From NCBI GenBank assembly GCA_029573715.1, contig JAKQDR010000105.1:1-64000 (forward strand): a stretch of 64,000 nucleotides of DNA. The letters are read 5' to 3'. Each line of letters starts with the position of its first letter. The first letter of the stretch is position 1. The notes beneath the pieces are model-generated. The model was not told the DNA's origin and made no database searches. It was given only the letters and a program-made list of their open reading frames with translations. Source of the stretch: a bacterium (GTDB lineage Bacteria; Patescibacteriota; Microgenomatia; UBA1406; GWC2-37-13). Positions 59,236-64,000 of this stretch are shown here, piece by piece. The position numbers and the translations under genes were made by a program.

Positions 59236-60120
59236 TCATGCCTCAACAACCGCATTCCAATCAGATGCAAATGTGCTCAATCCTTGTGCAAGTAGCCCAT
59301 CAGGGTGTTGGTCGATCGGGTATTGAGCATAGTCATCTACTAATTGTATTGATATATATGGTATGGGTTTGAGGTTTGCAGGTGAAGGTGTGTGCTTTGA
59401 AGCGAAGCGTTCACTGGCCGATTCTTTCCATTGTCGTAAGATTTGCAGCGGTGCGGTAATAATGTCGGCTCCTCGCGCAATTGCACCATGCAGATGCTCC
59501 GTACTTCGCAGTGATGCTGCAAGTATCTGCACGTGGCATTCTACAGAGTCGCGTGACATATCAAACGCATTATACATCGATCTTATATTGCTTATTAAGT
59601 CCAACCCGTTGAACCCTTTGTTTTCCCATCTGCCCACAAATGGCGACACCAAAACGCCTCCGCGGGCATTTTGAGTGGCAACATAAACTGCTGCGGCCTG
59701 CTGTTGGTCAAAAACCAGAGTCATATTAACATTTCCCCCTGAATTTCCAAACTCTTTTGCGGCCTTAAGCCCCTCGGGAATGGTGGGGAATTTAATGTAT
59801 ACGCTGTTGTGCCAGGATTGCATCGTATGAGCTTGTGCAAGCATAGAAGTGCTTGATGTGTGGGCATCTGCATAGACCTCGACAGAAACCGGGCCGTTGG
59901 TGTATGTCACAATTTCGCGGATTGCTTTTTCGTAGAGCGACATGAGCATTTTCTCGGATATTTTCTTACCGCGCGCCACGTAGGATGCGACTTCAGGATT
60001 TTTCACGAGGAGCGTAGGATTGGTGGTTTGTCCATCAATGTGTCCTAAAAGTTTCACTGCTTCCGCAGTTTCTTGAGGATTGCATGAGTCGAGAAATATT
60101 TTACACGTGTGCGTGTTCAT
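59236..60120 (-). CDS. tal: Transaldolase
   Basis: 294 residues. Opens with I-F-L-D-S-C-N-P-Q-E, then D-G-Q-T-T-N-P-T-L and V-S-V-E-V-Y-A; the Schiff-base Lys is in V-Y-I-K-F-P-T-I-P-E-G-L-K-A. N-M-T-L-V-F-D and S-P-F-V-G-R-W-E-N-K-G complete the barrel, with Arg and Glu of the active site. It moves a dihydroxyacetone unit between sugar phosphates in the non-oxidative pentose phosphate path. Length lies between the short (about 215) and long (about 320) subfamilies. It is the first gene of the block on this strand. Confidence 0.92.
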   Translation of the reverse strand: MNTHTCKIFLDSCNPQETAEAVKLLGHIDGQTTNPTLLVKNPEVASYVARGKKISEKMLMSLYEKAIREIVTYTNGPVSVEVYADAHTSSTSMLAQAHTMQSWHNSVYIKFPTIPEGLKAAKEFGNSGGNVNMTLVFDQQQAAAVYVATQNARGGVLVSPFVGRWENKGFNGLDLISNIRSMYNAFDMSRDSVECHVQILAASLRSTEHLHGAIARGADIITAPLQILRQWKESASERFASKHTPSPANLKPIPYISIQLVDDYAQYPIDQHPDGLLAQGLSTFASDWNAVVEA

Positions 60121-60173
60121 ATCACCGTCATTGTAGCGTTCTGAAGTGGCATCTTCAAGTGAGGAGGGAAACG

Positions 60174-60208
60174 AAAACCCCCGGCATCACATATGTGAAA
60201 ACCGAGGG
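60174..60208 (-). terminator. Terminator after the Lys-rich peptide gene
   Basis: On the minus strand CCCTCGG (60208-60202) pairs with CCGGGGG (60184-60178), one G-T pair, and is followed by TTTT. The loop holds the palindrome TCACATATGTGA. Confidence 0.7.
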
Positions 60209-60221
60209 CCAAACGGCAAGG

Positions 60222-60302
60222 TTATTTCTTCTTACCTTTTTTTGCTACTTTCTTTTTCTTAGCCACGACTTTCTTTTTGGTGGCTTTTTTCTTGGCTGCC
60301 AT
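60222..60302 (-). CDS. 26-residue Lys-rich histone-like peptide
   Basis: ATG at 60302, TAA at 60222. Composition: 16 Lys out of 26 residues, with Ala, Val, Thr and Gly filling the gaps (A-A-K-K-K-A-T-K-K-K repeats). It resembles the C-terminal tails of histone H1-like and HU-like bacterial proteins but stands alone. It has its own near-ideal promoter (TTGACA-17-TATTAT) and terminator, both supporting a real gene. It is probably a nucleic-acid-binding peptide. A low-complexity artefact is possible but the flanking signals argue against it. Confidence 0.65.
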   Translation of the reverse strand: MAAKKKATKKKVVAKKKKVAKKGKKK

Positions 60303-60337
60303 ACTATGTTGCAAAATAATTTGTAACAATACACATC

Positions 60338-60366
60338 ATAATAGAGTATTACTATATCACTGTCAA
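60338..60366 (-). promoter_or_regulatory. Promoter of the Lys-rich peptide gene
   Basis: On the minus strand TTGACA (60366-60361), a 17-nt spacer and TATTAT (60343-60338). The start codon is 36 nt past the -10 box. Confidence 0.75.
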
Positions 60367-60374
60367 TACATATG

Positions 60375-60403
60375 TTGACATCATACTAGTAGGATGATAT
60401 GAT
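60375..60403 (+). promoter_or_regulatory. Promoter of the TrpR-like gene with an ACTAGT site
   Basis: TTGACA (60375-60380), a 17-nt spacer and TATGAT (60398-60403). The spacer holds the palindrome ACTAGT (60385-60390), a half-site core known from E. coli TrpR operators, so autorepression is possible. Confidence 0.7.
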
Positions 60404-60426
60404 ATCAAACAGAGTTGTTTAAACAT

Positions 60427-60687
60427 ATGTCAAAAGCACATACTCAAAACATCGCAACACTTTCTCGATTGTTTCTTTCTGCTCGTGGTGTGGCTTCTAT
60501 GGGCAATTTGGTTAAAGGCCTATTTACAGAAAACGAGATCACAGAGCTTGTCCGTCGTGTTGAAATTGTGAAGATGTTGAAACGCGGAATGCCTCATCAT
60601 AAAATCGCACTAACACTTGGGGTTGGGGTAGCAACTGTCACGCGCGGTGCACGAGAGATTAAGATGGGGAGATTTAAAAATGTGTGA
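60427..60687 (+). CDS. TrpR/YerC-family DNA-binding regulator
   Basis: 86 residues from the ATG at 60427. All-helical, with L-F-T-E-N-E-I-T-E-L-V-R-R-V-E-I-V-K-M-L and then the helix-turn-helix H-K-I-A-L-T-L-G-V-G-V-A-T-V-T-R-G, matching TrpR and its YerC/YecD relatives. Relatives in bacteria without tryptophan synthesis are usually of unknown ligand. It is transcribed away from the Lys-rich peptide gene, each with a strong promoter. The promoter contains an ACTAGT site, so it may regulate itself and perhaps its neighbour. Confidence 0.8.
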   Translation: MSKAHTQNIATLSRLFLSARGVASMGNLVKGLFTENEITELVRRVEIVKMLKRGMPHHKIALTLGVGVATVTRGAREIKMGRFKNV

Positions 60688-60702
60688 TGCACACAACAAT
60701 AT

Positions 60703-60909
60703 TCATCTACACCGCATCAGTTGTGTGAGTCCCATTTGCAGACCTCTTACCAATCCATAATCCCTTATTGAATTAATTGTATGCTGTGAGCATGATGGAG
60801 AAAATCGACAAGGGTGATAGGGCAAATGAAAATTGCGCATAATGACATAGCGAAGAGGAAAACTCTTTTGATACAGATGGATAAGCCAAATGATAAAGCG
60901 AGCAATCAT
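60703..60909 (-). CDS. yidD: Membrane protein insertion efficiency factor YidD, short form
   Basis: 68 residues. An amphipathic N-terminal helix (about 3-20) and the signature C-R-F-S-P-S-C-S-Q-H-T with Arg and Cys, then I-R-D-Y-G-L-V-R-G and L-x-R-C-R at the end. The C-terminal G-G-Y-D-P-V-P tail of most YidD proteins is missing. YidD sits at the inner face of the membrane near the YidC insertase and assists insertion. It shares a -10 region with the divergent membrane gene. Confidence 0.87.
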   Translation of the reverse strand: MIARFIIWLIHLYQKSFPLRYVIMRNFHLPYHPCRFSPSCSQHTINSIRDYGLVRGLQMGLTQLMRCR

Positions 60910-60914
60910 ACTGC

Positions 60915-60921
60915 TATAATA
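60915..60921. promoter_or_regulatory. Shared -10 for yidD and the divergent membrane gene
   Basis: TATAAT on the plus strand (60915-60920, 8 nt before ATG 60929) overlaps TATTAT on the minus strand (60921-60916, 6 nt before ATG 60909). Both genes would be leaderless. Confidence 0.65.
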
Positions 60922-60928
60922 CCCTCAT

Positions 60929-61183
60929 ATGCGCCAATTTCAATCATGGTTTGACAAAGCGACCCAAATTTTGCTCCCTATTCTTACGGTAAGCGGCTTC
61001 TTTCTCACCGCCAATAAGATGCCCAAGTATGGGTTTGCCATTGCGGCGCTCTCACAAATCTTTTGGTTATACACTTCGTATCAATCATATAAAAAAGCAG
61101 GTCAAATAGGAATATTTGTCACCACCATCATCATGACATTCATCACATTCTACGGACTATTCAATTGGTGGCTTACCCCATGA
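60929..61183 (+). CDS. Small three-helix membrane protein
   Basis: 84 residues with an amphipathic N-terminus and three hydrophobic helices (about 13-28, 34-50, 60-80). It has aromatic and Lys residues at the helix ends (W-L-Y-T-S-Y-Q-S-Y-K-K). It ends in ATGA shared with the trmD start, so the two are translationally coupled. No family was recognised with confidence; a PnuC-like partial fold or an uncharacterised integral protein is possible. Confidence 0.55.
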   Translation: MRQFQSWFDKATQILLPILTVSGFFLTANKMPKYGFAIAALSQIFWLYTSYQSYKKAGQIGIFVTTIIMTFITFYGLFNWWLTP

Positions 61184-61887
61184 AAATTACCATCATCACG
61201 CTTTTTCCTCATATGTTTGAGGGATATCTCACAGAAAGTATTGTGGGCCGAGCTCGTAAAAGGGGGCAGGTTGAAATATCAATCGTTGATCTGCGTGCAT
61301 TTGCCAAAGATTCATATGGCACGGTTGATGATCGGCCTTATGGCGGAGGGACTGGCATGGTGCTTCGGGTGGATGTTTTGCACGCATGCTTGCAGTCAAT
61401 ACTTGGCGAGGATATGACTGAGCCATCGGTGAATGCGAAGAAATATAGACAAAATGCGCGCGTTCGAGTCATACTCACATCTGCCAAGGGAAAAACATAT
61501 TCACAAGCTGTGGCCGAGAAGTATGCACGGAAGTTCAACCATTTGGTGATTATCGCCGGTCATTACGAAGGGGTGGACGAGCGCATCATGCATTTTGTGG
61601 ATGATGAAGCCTCTATAGGTAAATATATAGTAACAGGAGGAGAATTGCCTGCGAGCATTATTGCCGACTCGGTTGTACGACTTCTTCCGGGAGTGCTTGC
61701 CAAAGCAGATGCGACTCAGCATGAAAGTTACTCGTTGAAAGAACATAAAACCGTTAAAGGTACAACAAAGGTTCGTCGCAAAGAACATCCTCATTACACC
61801 CGCCCTGAGGAATACATGGGCATGAAGGTGCCTGACGTGCTCACGAGCGGAGACCATCAAAAAATTCGCAACTGGAGAGATAGATAA
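61180..61887 (+). CDS. trmD: tRNA (guanine-37-N1) methyltransferase
   Basis: 235 residues from the ATG at 61180, overlapping the previous stop by 4 nt. SPOUT-fold signatures: I-I-T-L-F-P-H-M-F, D-R-P-Y-G-G-G-T-G-M-V, A-G-H-Y-E-G-V-D-E-R, the knot region I-G-K-Y-I-V-T-G-G-E-L-P, and R-R-K-E-H-P-H-Y-T-R-P at the C-terminus. It methylates G37 of tRNAs, such as tRNA-Pro, to prevent +1 frameshifting. The usual rimM-trmD-rplS neighbours are missing here. Confidence 0.96.
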   Translation: MKITIITLFPHMFEGYLTESIVGRARKRGQVEISIVDLRAFAKDSYGTVDDRPYGGGTGMVLRVDVLHACLQSILGEDMTEPSVNAKKYRQNARVRVILTSAKGKTYSQAVAEKYARKFNHLVIIAGHYEGVDERIMHFVDDEASIGKYIVTGGELPASIIADSVVRLLPGVLAKADATQHESYSLKEHKTVKGTTKVRRKEHPHYTRPEEYMGMKVPDVLTSGDHQKIRNWRDR

Positions 61888-61966
61888 AGAACCTTCCCCA
61901 TGCTTTCTGTTGTGCATTAGCAAATTTCATCGTATGATATGCGCGTTGCATATTTAATTCATTATT

Positions 61967-62569
61967 ATGTTCACTCCTTACGCCGTTCAAACATTTTCTC
62001 CGAGTATTTATGAGATGAAAGGAATATCACGAAAAACAGTAGAAGAGCATCTCAAGCTGTATACGGGATATGTAAATAAATATAATGAAATTAATCAAGC
62101 TCTCTCCAAACTCTCTGATGATGATTATGCAAAGGCAAATCAATCGTATTCGCTTATTCGTGAACTGAAGGTAGAGCTCACCTTTGCTTACGGTGGCATT
62201 GTCAATCATGAATTATATTTTGGCCATCTAGGCGGCTCTGGCGGTGCTCCATCGGGCAAACTTCTTATGCACATAGAAAAAGATTTTGGAAGTTTTGATC
62301 GATACATGCAAGATATGAAGGCCACCGGTATTGCAGCGCGCGGATGGGTGTGGACAGCCTGGAATCAGGCTGAAAAGCGTCTATTTAACTACCTGGGCGA
62401 TGCACAAAATACATTCCCTGTGTGGGGTGCGACACCCATTCTTGCCATGGATACCTATGAGCACGCGTACTTTATTGATTTCGGCTCAGCGCGCGCACCT
62501 TACATAGATGCGTTTTTTGAGAATGTGAATTGGACCAATATCGAAGAGTCGTTTGAGACGCTTGCGTAA
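61967..62569 (+). CDS. sod: Fe/Mn superoxide dismutase
   Basis: 200 residues. Metal ligands His28, His81, Asp162 and His166 are all in place (E-E-H-L, V-N-H-E-L-Y, M-D-T-Y-E-H-A). The helical hairpin and the G-W-V-W-T-A-W stretch are normal. Which metal is used cannot be decided from this. It removes superoxide in the cytoplasm, as no signal peptide is seen. With ferritin and photolyase it points to life with oxygen or to oxidative challenge from neighbours. Confidence 0.95.
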   Translation: MFTPYAVQTFSPSIYEMKGISRKTVEEHLKLYTGYVNKYNEINQALSKLSDDDYAKANQSYSLIRELKVELTFAYGGIVNHELYFGHLGGSGGAPSGKLLMHIEKDFGSFDRYMQDMKATGIAARGWVWTAWNQAEKRLFNYLGDAQNTFPVWGATPILAMDTYEHAYFIDFGSARAPYIDAFFENVNWTNIEESFETLA

Positions 62570-62624
62570 TGTACATTATTCACTTGAAAATTTCATCGGC
62601 TGTTGATACAAATGTACCCTTGAT

Positions 62625-63323
62625 ATGATACATCTGACTGAAGTAACCAAATTATTTGAAAAAAAGAAAGCCGTAGACGCGGTGAGCTTTGAAATAAAAA
62701 CGGGTGAGGTGGTAGGGTTTTTAGGCTTAAATGGTGCGGGCAAAACGACCACCATGCGTCTTGTCACCGGCTTCCTCGCACCCTCTCAAGGCGCAGTGCG
62801 GGTTGATGGGCATGATCCTATTGCCGATCACGTGTTAGTATCTCGGAAAATTGGGTATCTTCCAGAAAACAATCCGCTCTATGTTGACATGAAAGTGCGC
62901 GAATATTTAGATTTTATCCGTGATGTGAAGCGGCATGGTGGCTCTATTGAGCGTATTGTTGTCGATGTCGGTCTTGCTGATATGCTTGACAAGAAGATTG
63001 AGCAACTCTCACGAGGGTATAAACAGCGTGTGGGCCTTGCCGCGGCACTGTTGGGCAATCCAAGCATTCTCATACTCGATGAGCCAACATCAGGCCTTGA
63101 TCCCGTTGAGCAGGAAAAGATACGCGCCCTCATCACTGAACTTGCAAAAACAAAGATTATTGTATTCTCCACCCACATTCTTTCGGAAGTCGAAGATGTG
63201 GCGACTCGACTAATCATTATTCACGAAGGGTCTGTGGTTTATGACGGGGAGAAACCGCAGGGGAAAGGATCTGTCGAACGCTTGTTTAAAGAAAAGGTTG
63301 TCAACGCTCAGATTCATTCATAA
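62625..63323 (+). CDS. ABC transporter ATP-binding protein (GldA/NatA-like)
   Basis: 232 residues. ATPase motifs: Walker A G-L-N-G-A-G-K-T-T, Q-loop L-P-E-N-N, signature L-S-R-G-Y-K-Q-R, Walker B I-L-I-L-D-E-P-T-S-G-L-D and switch His in F-S-T-H-I. L-P-E-N-N-P-L-Y is typical for the GldA/NatA-like branch. It lies 6 nt before the permease gene, so both are co-transcribed. The pair resembles gldA-gldF of gliding bacteria but may serve any ABC-2 task. Confidence 0.93.
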   Translation: MIHLTEVTKLFEKKKAVDAVSFEIKTGEVVGFLGLNGAGKTTTMRLVTGFLAPSQGAVRVDGHDPIADHVLVSRKIGYLPENNPLYVDMKVREYLDFIRDVKRHGGSIERIVVDVGLADMLDKKIEQLSRGYKQRVGLAAALLGNPSILILDEPTSGLDPVEQEKIRALITELAKTKIIVFSTHILSEVEDVATRLIIIHEGSVVYDGEKPQGKGSVERLFKEKVVNAQIHS

Positions 63324-63328
63324 CTGAT

Positions 63329-64000
63329 ATGAAACCACTTATCAAAAAAGAAATCGGCCACTTTATCAATAATCCGTTTGGATTTATCTTACTTGTTCTT
63401 TTTGGTGTATTTGTCAATTTTCTCTTTGTGAAAGATTTATTTGTCATTGGCACAGTCAGCATGCGACAATTTTTTGCAACTGTCCCATGGGTTGTGATGC
63501 TTTTTGTGCCAGCCATTGCTATGCGTTCTCTTGCTGAGGAAAGGCGCATAAACACAATAGAGATCTTGCGCACACTTCCCCTTACGGAAGCACAGATTAT
63601 TTTGGGCAAATTTATCGCGCTTTTAAGTGTCGCCATCATTGGGCTTGCGCTTACATTGGGCCTTCCCATAAGTCTTAACATGCTTGGTGCTCAAGCGGGA
63701 AGCGGGCTCTATTTGCCGGAAATATTCGTAGGCTATATTGGCCTTGTTGTATATGTTGCTATGGCACTCGCCATATCCATATTTTATTCCGGGCTCACCA
63801 ACAACCAGGTTGTTGCGCTTCTTCTCTCTTCTATAACGCTTTTTGTGCTTAATCTTATCGGTACTGATTTTGTCGCGACTATTGTTCCCAAAATTGTTCA
63901 GGATGTGTTGGTTGTTTTAAGCCCCATCAATCAACTAGATGTGTTTGTTAAAGGTATTTTGGACGTACGTGCCCTCTTTTATTTTTTAAGTGCGACAACC
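63329..64000 (+). CDS. ABC-2 type permease (GldF-like), 3'-truncated by window edge
   Basis: 224 codons are visible and the frame remains open at the edge. The start ATG is at 63329, 5 nt after the ATPase stop. The visible part has five or six hydrophobic helices; L-A-E-E-R-R-I-N-T-I-E-I-L-R-T-L-P-L-T is the cytoplasmic coupling loop found in ABC-2 permeases of the GldF/NosY type, which contacts the ATPase. The C-terminus is outside the window. Confidence 0.88.
   Translation, partial: MKPLIKKEIGHFINNPFGFILLVLFGVFVNFLFVKDLFVIGTVSMRQFFATVPWVVMLFVPAIAMRSLAEERRINTIEILRTLPLTEAQIILGKFIALLSVAIIGLALTLGLPISLNMLGAQAGSGLYLPEIFVGYIGLVVYVAMALAISIFYSGLTNNQVVALLLSSITLFVLNLIGTDFVATIVPKIVQDVLVVLSPINQLDVFVKGILDVRALFYFLSATT

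Noticed and set aside
62625-64000. Calling the ABC pair a gliding-motility system
   Set aside because: The GldA/GldF-like resemblance is only at the level of the ABC-2 family; no other gld genes are in view.

Overview
The window looks like a stretch of a Candidate Phyla Radiation (Patescibacteria) chromosome. This rests on gene content: small VirB2/TrbC-like pilin genes carrying the GGxxWxxSGGD signature, a cytoplasmic-facing VirD4/TraD-like ATPase, single-domain GIY-YIG proteins, many short membrane-anchored Pro/Thr-rich proteins, an archaeal-type tyrosyl-tRNA synthetase, an archaeal-type class I aldolase, and compact spacing. TGA is used as an ordinary stop. No rRNA, CRISPR array or replication origin was seen. 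No lineage below CPR can be fixed from sequence alone.

Layout. 1-3 kb: pilin-like genes around a structured RNA, then a polyprenyl-phosphate glycosyltransferase. 3-6.5 kb: tRNA-Met, ftsB, FKBP, a phosphodiesterase-fold gene, smpB and tmRNA. A tiny GIY-YIG element sits in the tmRNA 3' end, bounded by a perfect 19-bp repeat. 6.5-13.4 kb: anchored surface proteins, tyrS, an aquaporin, a methyltransferase, a transporter and a lipid-aminoacylation-like gene. 13.4-15.8 kb: a split sensory unit (7TM-like protein, small protein, soluble histidine kinase, receiver). 15.8-29 kb: a T4SS-type ATPase, mscL, a 2356-residue surface protein and a MacB-type ABC pair. 29-34 kb: copper handling, hsp20 and an M29 aminopeptidase. 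34-46 kb: an ABC exporter, hydrolase, second copy of the structured RNA, HtrA-like protease, exonuclease III, ClpB, YibE/F, nuclease, tRNA-Pro, class II photolyase and ferritin. 47-55 kb: UvrD helicase-nuclease, GT39-type membrane glycosyltransferase, BipA, an ECF sigma factor and DUF192. 55-60 kb: a sugar-metabolism block, pgk, gap, an IMPase-like gene, aldolase and transaldolase, all on the minus strand. 60-64 kb: a 26-residue Lys-rich protein, TrpR-like regulator, yidD, trmD, sod and an ABC-2 transporter cut by the window edge.

Main observations. (1) Two paralogous ~174-nt sequences (1232-1404 and 36457-36630) are closed by a long stem in which stem bases differ between copies yet still pair; they look like a structured RNA of a class I do not recognise. 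(2) A 398-bp element encoding only a GIY-YIG protein is integrated at the tmRNA 3' end. (3) Many genes have a -10 box 6-9 nt before the start codon, implying leaderless mRNAs, and some divergent pairs share one symmetric -10. (4) Three CIRCE-like operators with the exact 9-N-9 layout lie at hsp20 and at an N-domain-less clpB, pointing to an HrcA heat-shock regulon. (5) The giant surface protein seems to carry one LamG domain split by about 1,050 residues of propeller-like repeats.

How the genes work together. Membrane and surface functions dominate: pilins and ATPase, adhesin-like protein with a neighbouring exporter, and stalked PT-rich proteins. A smaller set handles oxygen, metals and light (SOD, ferritin, copper fusion protein, photolyase). 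The 55-60 kb block links lower glycolysis to the non-oxidative pentose pathway.
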